Shown here: positions 1 through 8,526 of the stretch, one piece after another | How positions within the stretch are numbered: position 1 is the first letter of the stretch | Layout: each line of letters opens with the position of its first letter | Origin: VBCG01 sp044226535 | GTDB lineage: Bacteria; Pseudomonadota; Gammaproteobacteria; Burkholderiales; Casimicrobiaceae | DNA length: 64,000 nucleotides | Assembly: GCA_044226535.1 (NCBI GenBank) | Contig: JBGAGT010000009.1 | Span: 62,001-126,000, forward strand | Direction of reading: 5' to 3' | Translations under genes and position numbers: made by a program | The notes under the pieces: generated by a model | Told to the model about the DNA's origin: nothing | The model's database searches: none | What the model saw: the letters and a program-made list of their open reading frames with translations, nothing else

Positions 1-31
1 GCTTGCCGGCGGGCGGGGCGGCCTTGGCCAT
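1..31 (-). CDS. Start of an unidentified gene running off the left edge
   Basis: An ATG on the minus strand (bases 31-29) is preceded by a strong ribosome binding site, GGAGGA, at about bases 36-41. Only ten codons (MAKAAPPAGK) lie in the window. The Ala/Pro/Lys start fits a basic or low-complexity N-terminus, but the product cannot be named. The gene is divergent from the acyltransferase that begins at 135. Confidence 0.5.
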   Translation of the reverse strand, partial: MAKAAPPAGK

Positions 32-134
32 CGTTCCTCCTGGGGCGTCGGGTCGGCGGTCGCGGTCGCGGGCCACCGGATCTTTCATGCTAATTTAGCG
101 CGAACGCCAGAGCGCGTGCAATCGACACGCCGGC
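32..134. promoter_or_regulatory. Divergent intergenic region with a short palindrome
   Basis: This gap separates the left-edge gene from the acyltransferase gene. It contains a perfect 11-base palindrome, GCTAATTTAGC, at 89-99. This is the only AT-rich spot in the gap and a plausible -10 region or operator. No clear -35 box is visible on either strand, so the role is inferred. Confidence 0.25.
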
Positions 135-1601
135 ATGCCCTCCAAGCGCACATCCCACCCGAGCACGCGCGCGATGTCCGCGGTCGACACCGCGTGGCTG
201 CGCATGGACCGGCCGCACAACCTGATGGTGATCTGCGGCGTGCTGGTGTTCGATCGCCGCGTGACGCGGAAGCGGCTCGTCGCCGTGCTGCGCGAGCGGT
301 TCGCGAGCTTCGAACGCTTTCGCATGATGCCCGTCGAGGCGGCGGGGGGCGCGCAATGGCAGGCCGATCCGCGTTTCTCGGTCGAGCGGCAGGTGATCGC
401 GCACCGGCTGCCCGGCACGAGGAATGCGGCGCGGCCCCGCGAGGGCGCCGCCGGCGATGCGGGCCGCGTCGCCGGCGGGGCCGCGGCGCAACGCGCGCTG
501 GCGCGGCACGTCGCGGCGCTCTTGCACGAGCCCTTGCCCGCCGACCGCCCGGCCTGGCAGTTCCAGCTGGTGGACGACGGCGGCGGCAGGTCGGCGCTGG
601 TCCTGAGGATCCACCACAGCTACGCCGACGGCATCGCGCTGGTGCGCGTGATGCTCGCGATGACCGACGCTGCTGCCGACGGCCCGCCGGCGATGCCGTT
701 CAGCGCGGCGCCGCGCAAGCCGGGCCGCGGTCGCGCCTCGGCCTTGCCGCAGGTGCTCGAGACGGCGATGCGCATCGGCGGCGCGATCGTCGACAAGAGC
801 GTCGAGATCTGGACCAATCCCCTCGAGGCGGTGAAGCTCGCCGACGAGGGCAGCGCGTTCACCGGCGAGATCGCGCGCCTCGCGCTGATGGGCGAGGACG
901 CGCGCACGCGATTCAAGGGCAAGCCCGGGACGCGCAAGGCCATCGCCTGGGCCGACCCGGTGTCGCTCGCCGAGATGAAGGCCATCGGCCGCGTGCACGA
1001 CGCGTCGATCAACGACGTGGTGATGAGCAGCGTCGCGGGCGCCTTGTCGCTGTACCTGCGCGACAAGCGCGACAAGGTCGCGGGCAAGACCGTGCGCGCG
1101 CTGGTGCCGGTGAACCTGCGGCCGATGGAGCGCGCGGGCGAGCTCGGCAACCGCTTCGGCCTGGTGTTCGTCGACCTGCCGCTCGGCATCGACGACCCGA
1201 TCGAGCGCCTCGCCACGATGCGCGCCACCATGCGCGCGCTGCGCGAGAGCAAGCAGCCCGTGCTTTCGCTGGGCCTCCTCGCCGCGATGGGCTCGGGCCC
1301 GCGCGTGCTGCAGGAGGTGCTGCTCGGCGCGCTGGCGCGCAAGGCCAGCGCCGTGCTGACCAACGTCCCCGGGCCGCAGCAGCCGCTCTACCTCGCCGGC
1401 GCTCGCATCGACCAGCTGATGTTCTGGGTGCCGCAGTCGGGCGACATCGGCCTCGGCATCTCGGTGATCTCGTACAACGGCGGCGTGCAGATCGGCGTGA
1501 TGACCGACCACGGCTTCTGCCCCGACCCAGGCCGCGTCGCCGCGCACTTCAGCGACGCCTTCGAGACGCTGGTGCTGGCGACGCTGATGGAGATGCCTTA
1601 G
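135..1601 (+). CDS. Wax-ester synthase / diacylglycerol acyltransferase (WS/DGAT) family protein
   Basis: Members esterify fatty alcohols or diacylglycerol with acyl-CoA and make wax esters or triacylglycerol as storage lipid at the membrane. The family active-site motif HHxxxDG is present as HHSYADG at residues 160-166. The C-terminal half holds the typical NVPGP and PLYLAG segments. Length (488 aa) matches the family. The ATG at 135 has no clear ribosome binding site. The ATG at 174 opens the conserved stretch MSAVDTAWLRMDRP and is an equally good start. The gene ends back to back with the convergent TPR gene (stop codons at 1599-1601 and 1602-1604). Its neighbours, a phasin-like protein, a patatin lipase and beta-oxidation genes, fit a storage-lipid role. 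Whether the preferred product is wax ester or triacylglycerol cannot be read from sequence. Confidence 0.9.
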   Translation: MPSKRTSHPSTRAMSAVDTAWLRMDRPHNLMVICGVLVFDRRVTRKRLVAVLRERFASFERFRMMPVEAAGGAQWQADPRFSVERQVIAHRLPGTRNAARPREGAAGDAGRVAGGAAAQRALARHVAALLHEPLPADRPAWQFQLVDDGGGRSALVLRIHHSYADGIALVRVMLAMTDAAADGPPAMPFSAAPRKPGRGRASALPQVLETAMRIGGAIVDKSVEIWTNPLEAVKLADEGSAFTGEIARLALMGEDARTRFKGKPGTRKAIAWADPVSLAEMKAIGRVHDASINDVVMSSVAGALSLYLRDKRDKVAGKTVRALVPVNLRPMERAGELGNRFGLVFVDLPLGIDDPIERLATMRATMRALRESKQPVLSLGLLAAMGSGPRVLQEVLLGALARKASAVLTNVPGPQQPLYLAGARIDQLMFWVPQSGDIGLGISVISYNGGVQIGVMTDHGFCPDPGRVAAHFSDAFETLVLATLMEMP

Positions 1602-2390
1602 CTACTCGAGCTCCGACCTGGCGAGCTCGACGTCCAGCCGCTCCATGGCGTCGGCGGGTTCGCAGGCCGCGGCGGCCTCGTACAGCGCCTGCGCGTCGGC
1701 GATCTTCGACTTGCCGTGGAGCAGCAGCAGGCCGTTGGCGTACTCGATCTTCTCGATCGCGCTTTCCGGGAAGAGCTTCACCGCCTTCTCGAAGTGCTCG
1801 ACCGCGGCGTCCTTCTTCGCGCCATACGTGAGCCCGCCGACCAGCGCGCCCACCTTGTCGATCACCTCGGCCTGGTACGCGCCGAAGGCGGCGTGCGCAT
1901 CGGCGTGCTTCGGTGCAAGCTTGATCGCCGTGGTGAGCGCATCCTTGATCTTGCCGCCGAGGCCCTGGGCCAGTGCCTTGGCCACCGAGAGCTTCTGGCT
2001 GTAGCGGCCCATCGCGTAGGCGTAGAGGTAATGCGCGTTGGCGTCCTTGGGGGCGTCGGCGCGGCGCGCGTCGGCCCAGGCCGCGGCCTCCTCGTAGAGC
2101 GCAAGGCGCGTTGCGTCCTTCTTCTCGAGGTAGGTCGCATGGATCGACTGCGCCTTGATCGCGGCATTGAGCCCCGCGCCCCCCGCCTTGCGGCCCGCCG
2201 CCACGGCCTCGGCGAACGCCCCGGCATGGTAGTGGCGCCAGGCGTCGAGGACGGCCGCGTCCTTGGGCAGCAGCTCGCAGTCGCCGCGATGCAGGCGCGG
2301 CCAGGCCTTGGCGAGCGCGGCGCCCGCGTAGGCGTAGCGCTTGTCGGCGTGCGGGAAAGGGGTCCACTTGGGGCTGGCCTTGGTGCTCAT
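1602..2390 (-). CDS. Tetratricopeptide-repeat protein
   Basis: A 262-residue soluble protein with no signal peptide or membrane segment. Its helical Ala-rich repeats resemble TPR units, for example the segment ending AIKLAPKHADAHAAFGAYQAEV and the one around HFEKAVKLFPES. TPR proteins act as protein-binding scaffolds. The partner is unknown. The ATG at 2390 overlaps the TGA of the upstream TetR gene (ATGA), so the two are probably translationally coupled and co-transcribed. No enzymatic motif is visible. Confidence 0.7.
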   Translation of the reverse strand: MSTKASPKWTPFPHADKRYAYAGAALAKAWPRLHRGDCELLPKDAAVLDAWRHYHAGAFAEAVAAGRKAGGAGLNAAIKAQSIHATYLEKKDATRLALYEEAAAWADARRADAPKDANAHYLYAYAMGRYSQKLSVAKALAQGLGGKIKDALTTAIKLAPKHADAHAAFGAYQAEVIDKVGALVGGLTYGAKKDAAVEHFEKAVKLFPESAIEKIEYANGLLLLHGKSKIADAQALYEAAAACEPADAMERLDVELARSELE

Positions 2391-3055
2391 GCGGTTTCCT
2401 CCTCGAGGTACTGGTCACCGAGGTGCTCGATCAGGGCACGCGTCTCGCCCACGGTGAAGGGCGCGATCAGCGCCATCACCTGGAAGGCGGCGAGCGCGGG
2501 ACGCGCGACGAAGGGCTCGCCCGGCGGGCGGCCCGCGTGCGCGAGCCGCTGGAACGACATCCAGTAGGTCGCGACGGCGACGACGTTGTGCGCCAGCGCC
2601 GCGATCTCGCGGGGGCTCGCGCGCATGGTTCCGGCGGCGACCATGCCTTCGCAGAGCGCGATGACGGTCGCCTGCGCGCGCGCTGCGAGATCGGCGTGCG
2701 CGACGGCGATGCGCCGGATGCGCGAGGCGATCTCGTCCAGGTCGCGGAACAGGAAGCGGTAGGCGGTCATGCGCTCGAACACCAGGTGCAGCAGCAGCCA
2801 GAGGTCCTCGATGCCGGGGGCGCGCGCCGCCGGCGTGGCGAGCAGCGGGGCGACCTCGGCCTCGTAGGCGGCGAACAGCTCGCCGATGATCTCGTCCTTG
2901 TTGCGGAAGTGGTAGTACAGGTTGCCCGGGCTGATGTTCATCTCGTCGGCGACGTCGGCGGTCGTGACGTTGGGCTCGCCGAGGCGGTTGAACAGCGCGA
3001 GGCTGGTCTCGAGGATGCGCTCGCGCGTGCGGCGGGGGCGTTTGCGTTCCGACAT
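2387..3055 (-). CDS. TetR/AcrR family transcriptional regulator
   Basis: A one-component repressor-type regulator of 222 aa. The N-terminal helix-turn-helix lies at about residues 25-60, with the typical recognition stretch GNLYYHFRNKDEI beginning at residue 44. The rest is the helical ligand-binding domain. I chose the ATG at 3055 because it gives a standard TetR N-terminus (MSERKRPRRTRERIL). The open frame runs further upstream only into low-quality Arg/Pro sequence. It overlaps the downstream TPR gene by ATGA, so that gene is its likely operon partner. The ligand is unknown. An acyl compound would fit the lipid genes around it. Confidence 0.85.
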   Translation of the reverse strand: MSERKRPRRTRERILETSLALFNRLGEPNVTTADVADEMNISPGNLYYHFRNKDEIIGELFAAYEAEVAPLLATPAARAPGIEDLWLLLHLVFERMTAYRFLFRDLDEIASRIRRIAVAHADLAARAQATVIALCEGMVAAGTMRASPREIAALAHNVVAVATYWMSFQRLAHAGRPPGEPFVARPALAAFQVMALIAPFTVGETRALIEHLGDQYLEEETA

Positions 3056-3140
3056 GGCGTGCGGCGGCGCGGCGGGCGCGCGGTTACCTCGCGGCGGACT
3101 GGCTCCGGGCACCGATTGTGCCCTGAACCGGCTCGCCGTG

Positions 3141-4415
3141 TCAGGTCGTCGCGGCGCCCTGCGCGAGGTGGCGCTCCAGCACGTCGAGCGTGTGGCGCAG
3201 GTCGCGCCGCGTGCGGGCGAGGCTCGTCCGGTGGCGCGGGTGCGCGTGCAGCGGACGCGCGTCGTCGATGGCGTCGGCGACGCTGCGGCTGGCGTCGGCC
3301 AGGCGGTCGACGCGCAGCGCGATGCCGCGGCGCGCGAACAGCGGCGCGAGCGTGTCGGCGCGTGCGCGCAGGTCCTCGCGCGTGGCCTGGTAGGCGATGG
3401 CACACAGGCGCTTGCGCTGCGCGTAGCTGAAGATGCTGGCGAAGAAGATGTCCGAATCCTCGCGCGAGGGTTCGAACAGCACCACGTCGGCGTGGGGATA
3501 CTGGCGGCGGTACTTGTCGAGGCCCGAGCGCATGCGCGAATGGATGAACGCGCGGAAGGTCTGCGCGAGAACCAGCGGGAGGCCGCCCTGGTCGAGGCTC
3601 TGCACGGCGTTGCGGTGCGCGCGCGCGCCGCTCGCTGCGCGCCGCGCGTCGAAGGGCACGAGCGGGTTGACGCAGAGCATCAGGTCGACGCCGGATTCGA
3701 GCGCCACCGAAGCGTGCAGGGTCTTGTTGAGCGCGCCGTCGACATAGGCCTCGCCGTCGATGACCACCGGGGGAAAAAGCCCGGGCAGCGCACTCGAGGC
3801 CTCGATGGCGCGCGAGATCGGCACGTGGTCGTGGCCTGCGCTGCCGAAGACCACGGGTGCGCCGGTGTCGAGGTGCGTCGCCACCACGAACAGGCGCCTG
3901 CCGGGCGGGAGCGCGCGAAAGTCGTTGCTGCGCCCGGGTGCCGCGAACAGCGCCGACAGGAATCGGTCGAGGGCGCCGATGTCGAACACGCCCGCCGGCA
4001 ACGCGCGCGAAAGCATCGCGAACGACGACCAGGCGCGCCGTCGCAGGGGATTGCGCGTGTACTGCAGCGCGGCGCGCAGCGCGAGCACGGGCAGCGCGCG
4101 CGTGCGCCGCCCGAACTCGCGCAGGGCCGGGCGCAGGAAGAGCTCGGGCTTGAGCGCCGCGTCGGCGCCGTCCTCGATGAACAGGCGCACCATCTGCGCC
4201 GGCGAGATGCCGTTGGCGAGCGCCGCCGCGACGAAGCTCCCCGACGACACGCCCACGTAGGCGTCGAGCGCGGTCAGGTCGATGCCATCGAGCGAGTCGG
4301 CGAGCGCGAGCAGCGCGCCCACCTCGTAGGTGCCGCCGAGCGGCCCGCCGCCGGCGAGCGCGAGCCCGATGCGGGGTGCGCGCGCGGCGCGCGCCCTGGC
4401 GCGGGACGCGGTCAA
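3141..4415 (-). CDS. Patatin-like phospholipase / esterase
   Basis: Patatin-domain hydrolases cut acyl esters with a Ser-Asp dyad. The oxyanion loop GGGPLGG lies at residues 22-28. The nucleophile elbow GVSSG is at 55-59, with Ser57 as nucleophile. The dyad Asp is in the later DGALNK motif (YVDGALNKT). At 424 aa the protein is longer than a bare patatin domain, and the C-terminal part is helical and Arg-rich. No signal peptide is seen, so it is probably cytosolic. The start is a TTG whose last bases overlap the TGA of the upstream phasin-like gene (TTGA), which supports coupling. No in-frame ATG exists before the GGGPLGG loop. Pairing with a granule protein suggests action on storage lipid or PHA, which is inference. 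Confidence 0.85.
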   Translation of the reverse strand: MTASRARARAARAPRIGLALAGGGPLGGTYEVGALLALADSLDGIDLTALDAYVGVSSGSFVAAALANGISPAQMVRLFIEDGADAALKPELFLRPALREFGRRTRALPVLALRAALQYTRNPLRRRAWSSFAMLSRALPAGVFDIGALDRFLSALFAAPGRSNDFRALPPGRRLFVVATHLDTGAPVVFGSAGHDHVPISRAIEASSALPGLFPPVVIDGEAYVDGALNKTLHASVALESGVDLMLCVNPLVPFDARRAASGARAHRNAVQSLDQGGLPLVLAQTFRAFIHSRMRSGLDKYRRQYPHADVVLFEPSREDSDIFFASIFSYAQRKRLCAIAYQATREDLRARADTLAPLFARRGIALRVDRLADASRSVADAIDDARPLHAHPRHRTSLARTRRDLRHTLDVLERHLAQGAATT

Positions 4416-4918
4416 CGCGCGCGCTTGGCGGCCTTGCGGGCGCGGCGCACGGCGGGCTTGGCGGCCTTTGCCGCCTTGCCGCGCGCAGCGCGCGTCCCAC
4501 GCTTGGCACGCTTGGCGGGCTTCGCCCCGGTGGCGGCCATCGCGCGCTTCGCCTTGCGCGCCGCGGTGCGGCCACCCGCCACCACGGTCTCGCCGATGTC
4601 GCGCGACACCGTGGCGATGGCCGCGGGGATGCGCGCGCGCGCGTCGCCGATCAGCGTGCCGGCCTTGCGCTGCGCCTGGCGCCAGGTCTTGCGCGCCAGC
4701 GCGTACGAGGACTCGACGCGGGTCTCGACGGCGCGCATCGCCTGTGCCTCGACGACGGTACCCTCCTTGACCAGCGCGCGCAGCATCGGGCGCGCGTCGC
4801 GCTGCACGAGGTCGCGCGTGCGGGCGGCGGCGCCGAGGCTCGCGAGCCAGGCCTGGCGATAGACGGCGACCAGCTTGTGGCCGGTCGAGGGGATTCGGGT
4901 CTGCGAGGTTGCGGGCAT
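4412..4918 (-). CDS. Phasin-like polyhydroxyalkanoate granule-associated protein
   Basis: Phasins coat PHA or lipid granules, and the PhaI/PhaF type can also bind DNA through a Lys/Ala-rich tail. The N-terminal half (YRQAWLASLGAAARTRDLV, then LVKEGTVVEAQA) matches the usual phasin pattern of an aromatic LAGLGA-like stretch followed by a long amphipathic helix. The last 50 residues are Ala/Lys/Arg-rich with AAK and AKPA repeats, like the tail of PhaF. I set the start at the ATG at 4918 because AAGGAG lies 7 bases upstream. An upstream ATG at 4936 would add six residues. It overlaps the patatin gene and is probably first in that operon. Confidence 0.75.
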   Translation of the reverse strand: MPATSQTRIPSTGHKLVAVYRQAWLASLGAAARTRDLVQRDARPMLRALVKEGTVVEAQAMRAVETRVESSYALARKTWRQAQRKAGTLIGDARARIPAAIATVSRDIGETVVAGGRTAARKAKRAMAATGAKPAKRAKRGTRAARGKAAKAAKPAVRRARKAAKRAR

Positions 4919-5087
4919 CGTGGGCTCCTTGTCCAAGGGTTCGGCGGGGCCTGCCGCGCGGCGCGAGCGTGCGCGGCAGCCATCACGATCAATCTAGGCG
5001 CAAGCCGCTAGAGCCTGCACACTAAAACGTGGTCCGGGCAGGCCCGCGCCTCAACCCGCGGCCGCGCGGGTCGCGGATGCGGGCGGC
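4919..5087. other. Intergenic region upstream of the phasin-like gene
   Basis: This gap lies between the phasin-like gene (minus strand) and the end of the GMC oxidoreductase gene (also minus). It holds the AAGGAG ribosome binding site for the phasin-like gene at 4925-4930. A TAGATT hexamer on the minus strand near 4990 could be a -10 box, but I see no matching -35. No terminator hairpin with a T-run is evident. Confidence 0.3.
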
Positions 5088-6677
5088 TCAGGCCTTGAGC
5101 GTCGCGGCGAGGCCGCTCGCGAGCCTCGCGACGATGGCGTAGATGGAAAGCTGCGGGTTCGCGCCGATCGACGTGGGGAAGAGCGAGCCGTCCATCACGT
5201 ACAGGTTCGCGAGGTGGTGGTGGCGCCCATCGAGCCCCACCACGCTGCCCGACGCGTCGCCGCCGAAGGCCGCGCCACCCATGACATGCGCCGAGACCAT
5301 GGGCGTCTGCCGCGGCGCGAGCACGAAACCGTCGATGGCGCGCTTCGCCTCGGCCAGCGTGCCGAACGCGCGACCGGTGCCGTGGACCGGCATGACCTTT
5401 TGCGCGCCGGCGGCGAACTGCAGCTCGGCCATGGCGTGCATGGCGCGGCGCACGCCGTCGAACAGGTAGGCGTCGAGCGGGTAGTCGAGCTCGGCGCTGC
5501 CGTCGTCGCGCAGGCGCACCACGCCGCCCTGCGAGCGCGCGTCGAAGCCGTCGCGCAGCAGTGCGATCAGCACGTGCCAGTGTGACAGCGAGCGCATCCA
5601 CTGCGCATGCGCGGCGCCGTGTCCCGGCAGCGTGATGGCGGCGAGCACGGGATGCACCGGCGGCGCCTCGAGCTTGAAGCCGAGCGGCCCGTCGGGGGCC
5701 GCGCGCGTGAGCCAGCCGTCGCTGTACACCGTCTGCGGCGCGCCGGCGAAGGCGTCGACGCGCTCGGGCATCAGCGACGCCGAGACGACGGTCGGATGGA
5801 GGAAGGTGCGGCGGCCGACCAGTCCGCGCGGGTCGGGCAGGGCGCTGCGCAACAGCAGTGCGGGCGTGTTGATCGCGCCGCCGGCGGCGACGTAGGCACG
5901 GGCGTGGACGCGCACCGCACGCAGTGTCGCGTCGATGCCGTTGGCAGCGAGCGCCGCGCATTCCAGCGCGCTGACGCGGTCGCCCGAGGCGACGAAGCGC
6001 AGCGCGCGCACGCGCGTCACCAGCGTCGCGCCGCGGTCGAGTGCGGCGGGGATGCTCGTCACCAGCATCGACTGCTTGGCGTTGGTCGGGCAGCCCATGC
6101 CGCAGTAGCCCAGGTTCCAGCAGCCGCGCACGTTGCGGCTGATCACGCCGTGCTCGACACCGAGCTTCTGCGCGCCGCGTGCCAGCGCCGCGTTGTTGGC
6201 GTTGGGCGCGGTGGTCCACGGGGCGATGCCGAGGCGCGCTTCCATGCGCTCGAACCAGGGCGCGAGCGAAGCCTCGTCCAGGCCGGTGACGCCATGGCGC
6301 TCGCGCCAGCGCGCGAGTGTCGCCGCGGGCGTGCGGAACGAGCTCGTCCAGTTGACCGTCGTGCCGCCGCCCACGCAACGCCCCTGCAGGATGGTGACGG
6401 CGCGGTCGCTGGTCTTGCGTGCCGCCGATTCCTGGTAGAGCTCCGGGTAGGCATCGCGCTCCTGCATGCGGAAGTCGCCCGACGAACGCAAGGGCCCCTC
6501 CTCGAGCAGCACGACCTTGAGGCCGGCTTGGGCGAGGATCTCGGCGGCCGTGCCGCCGCCCGCGCCGCTGCCCACGATGGCGACGTCGCACTCGTAGGCC
6601 GCGTCGCGCTCGAGCGTCGACGCGTCGACGACATGCCAGCCCCGCGCGAGGCCCTGGCGGATCGGGTCGTCGATCAT
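5088..6677 (-). CDS. GMC-family FAD-dependent oxidoreductase (alcohol/sterol-type dehydrogenase, large subunit)
   Basis: GMC enzymes oxidise alcohols, sugars or sterols with bound FAD. The ADP-binding motif GSGAGG is at residues 36-41 (VAIVGSGAGGGTAAE). A CVGGGT segment and the Cys-rich GCWNLGYCGMGC stretch follow. The C-terminus has the GMC signature with SAHVMGGAAFGGD and NPQLSIYA, which carries the active-site His/Asn region. It is 529 aa from the ATG at 6677, whose ATGA overlaps the stop of the small-subunit gene upstream. It has no signal peptide of its own. The pair resembles membrane GMC complexes in which the small subunit carries the Tat signal and brings the large one through. A cytochrome c subunit gene is not present nearby. 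The substrate is unknown. Confidence 0.85.
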   Translation of the reverse strand: MIDDPIRQGLARGWHVVDASTLERDAAYECDVAIVGSGAGGGTAAEILAQAGLKVVLLEEGPLRSSGDFRMQERDAYPELYQESAARKTSDRAVTILQGRCVGGGTTVNWTSSFRTPAATLARWRERHGVTGLDEASLAPWFERMEARLGIAPWTTAPNANNAALARGAQKLGVEHGVISRNVRGCWNLGYCGMGCPTNAKQSMLVTSIPAALDRGATLVTRVRALRFVASGDRVSALECAALAANGIDATLRAVRVHARAYVAAGGAINTPALLLRSALPDPRGLVGRRTFLHPTVVSASLMPERVDAFAGAPQTVYSDGWLTRAAPDGPLGFKLEAPPVHPVLAAITLPGHGAAHAQWMRSLSHWHVLIALLRDGFDARSQGGVVRLRDDGSAELDYPLDAYLFDGVRRAMHAMAELQFAAGAQKVMPVHGTGRAFGTLAEAKRAIDGFVLAPRQTPMVSAHVMGGAAFGGDASGSVVGLDGRHHHLANLYVMDGSLFPTSIGANPQLSIYAIVARLASGLAATLKA

Positions 6678-7252
6678 CCCAGTGCCGGCGGCCCGGGATA
6701 GCCGATCGCCGGCCAGGCCTCGGGGCTCGCGTACCAGGCGCCCAGCACCAGCGCGTGCAGCGCGTCGTAGGCGCCGCGCTTCAAGGCCATGCGGCTGTCG
6801 CGCCAGCCGGCGAGCGCCTCGTCGACGGCGCTCGCGCCCGCTTCCGGCCAGTCGCTGGAAAGGCCCAGCAACGCATAGCGCGTGGGCGCGAAGGTCATCA
6901 GCGAAAAGAGTTGCGCGAGCTCGCGCCGCGCGTGCGGGGGCAGCAGGTCCATCCCCGCCAGCGCGTCGCGGGTGAGCCGGTCGAGCGACGCCGCGTCGGC
7001 GGGGGGCACGAGGCCGCCGAGCATCACCGGCGCGATGGCGCGCACCACGCTCCAGGCATCGGCGTTGCCGGTGAGCATCGCTGCGCGGTCCGCGGGCGCG
7101 ACGCGCGCCAGCGAGCCGCCCGCGGCGAGCAGTGCTGCCGACAGCGCGCCGCAGGCAATGAAGCGGCGGCGCGCCGGCCGGCACGGCTGCCCGTCGCGGT
7201 GCCGCGAACGGCGCGCGAGGGGTTTCGTGGCGGTGTCGGGGTGATGCAGCAT
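6674..7252 (-). CDS. Probable Tat-exported small subunit of the GMC oxidoreductase
   Basis: About 192 aa. The N-terminus carries a twin-arginine-like motif (ARRRFIACGA) followed by a hydrophobic Ala-rich stretch, as in Tat signal peptides. The remainder is helical, with alternating Leu/Ala and a conserved-looking MLGGLVPPADAASLDRL region like that of gluconate 2-dehydrogenase subunit 3-type proteins. It overlaps the GMC gene by ATGA, so the two are surely co-expressed. I favour the ATG at 7252. A GTG at 7291 would add 13 residues. Likely role: chaperone-like subunit that escorts the FAD subunit to the periplasm. Family assignment rests on length, signal and context rather than a sharp motif. 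Confidence 0.65.
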   Translation of the reverse strand: MLHHPDTATKPLARRSRHRDGQPCRPARRRFIACGALSAALLAAGGSLARVAPADRAAMLTGNADAWSVVRAIAPVMLGGLVPPADAASLDRLTRDALAGMDLLPPHARRELAQLFSLMTFAPTRYALLGLSSDWPEAGASAVDEALAGWRDSRMALKRGAYDALHALVLGAWYASPEAWPAIGYPGPPALG

Positions 7253-7386
7253 TGGGCGGGGACGATAATGCGCCGTGCTAGAGCAATCCACCTAAGGCTT
7301 CGGCTCATGCGACAGGGGGGCGCGTCATCCGCAGGCCAACAGCGGCGGCTCCAGGATTCATCCCGGACGGGTCTGTCGGCGTCACC

Positions 7387-8121
7387 ATGAACGCGACCGG
7401 CGACGATCCTCGCCTTCCCGCCGTCTCCGCCCCCGCCGCGCGCCTCGAGGCCGCGCTTCGCGAGCAACACGCGCAAAACGCGGCGGCGCGGGGGCCCGGC
7501 GTGGCGCAGGCGCTCGCGCGGCTGCGCGCCTGGCAGTCGGCGAGGCTCACCGCGACCTACGCGGACATCGCCGAAGATCCTCGCCATGCGGCCGCCATCG
7601 CGTTCTTCCGCAGCGAGCTCTACGGCGCCGGCGACTACAGCCGCCGCGACGAGGACCTCGAGCGCATCGTGCCCGTGATGAAGCGGATGCTGCCTTCGGC
7701 GCTGCTCGATGTCGTCGCCGAGGCGGTCGAGCTCAACGCGCTGTCGATGCGACTCGACCTCGCCATGGCCGCCGCCCTGCCGTCGCGCGCCTTCACGGTC
7801 GCCGAGTACACGGCGGCGTTTCGCGCGGTCGGCGACCGCAGGCTGCGCGAGCGGCAGGTTGCGTCGATCGGCACGCTGGGCCGCGCCATCGACCATTACG
7901 GGCACAAGCGCAGCATCCGCCATGCGCTGGCGCTGATGCGCGCGCCCGCACGCGCGGCCGGTTTCGGCGCGTTGCAGGCCTTCCTCGAGCGCGGGCTCGC
8001 GTCGTTCCGCGAGATGAAGGGTGCGCAGGCTTTCCTCGCCACCGTCGATGCGCGGGAGCGCGGGATCCTGGATGCGATCTACGCGGGCTCCGACGCGCCC
8101 TTTCCCGAGCCGCTGCCTTGA
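7387..8121 (+). CDS. FFLEELY-type conserved protein of unknown function
   Basis: A 244-residue soluble helical protein. Its hallmark is the segment FFRSELYGAGDYSRRDEDL near residues 74-92, a variant of the FFLEELYGPKD-type motif that names this proteobacterial family. No catalytic motif, signal or membrane segment is visible. The biochemical role of the family is not known to me. It is divergent from the GMC small-subunit gene and convergent with the PHA-associated gene at 8170. Confidence 0.75.
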   Translation: MNATGDDPRLPAVSAPAARLEAALREQHAQNAAARGPGVAQALARLRAWQSARLTATYADIAEDPRHAAAIAFFRSELYGAGDYSRRDEDLERIVPVMKRMLPSALLDVVAEAVELNALSMRLDLAMAAALPSRAFTVAEYTAAFRAVGDRRLRERQVASIGTLGRAIDHYGHKRSIRHALALMRAPARAAGFGALQAFLERGLASFREMKGAQAFLATVDARERGILDAIYAGSDAPFPEPLP

Positions 8122-8169
8122 CGGGCCCCGGGCGGCCCCGAGCGACGCGCCGGGCGCGGACCGCGACGT

Positions 8170-8457
8170 TCAGGCCTTGCGCAGGGGCGCGACCTTGTCG
8201 AGCGTGCCGTGGATCTCGCGCTCGATCGAGGCCTTGAGGGGGGTGAGCAGGAAGCCGAGCGACACGTCCAGCGACAGGCGGTCCTTGCCGACGTGCATCA
8301 GCCCGGTGACGCCCGGGCGCTCGAAGTGCACCTCGTCGCCGTGCCAGTGGTAGTCGAGCCCGTAGCGCGTGCGCAGGTCCCTGGCGAGGCGCTCCGCCGC
8401 GGATCTGGCCTTGGCGTGCGAGAGGCCGTGCCTGCGTTCGACGTGGATCGTGGCCAT
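8170..8457 (-). CDS. Polyhydroxyalkanoic acid system family protein
   Basis: A 95-residue protein that matches the small PHA granule region family: an N-terminal HGLSHAKARSAAERLA segment, a central YHWHGDEVHF strand pair, then GLMHVGKDRLSLDVSLGFLL and a C-terminal basic helix. Such proteins are found beside PHA or granule genes, but their exact function is unclear. The ATG at 8457 gives the expected length. It is a single gene, divergent from the acyl-CoA synthetase at 8527. Confidence 0.8.
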   Translation of the reverse strand: MATIHVERRHGLSHAKARSAAERLARDLRTRYGLDYHWHGDEVHFERPGVTGLMHVGKDRLSLDVSLGFLLTPLKASIEREIHGTLDKVAPLRKA

Positions 8458-8526
8458 GAGGACCGAGACTATAGCGCCGCTGCGCTGCACGGTGCGCGAC
8501 CGCGGGAACGGGTGCAGAATCAAGCG

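Noticed and set aside
90..1547. 485-aa open frame on the minus strand over the acyltransferase gene
   Set aside because: Arg/His/Ala-rich translation without family motifs. It is a high-GC shadow of the clear WS/DGAT gene on the plus strand.
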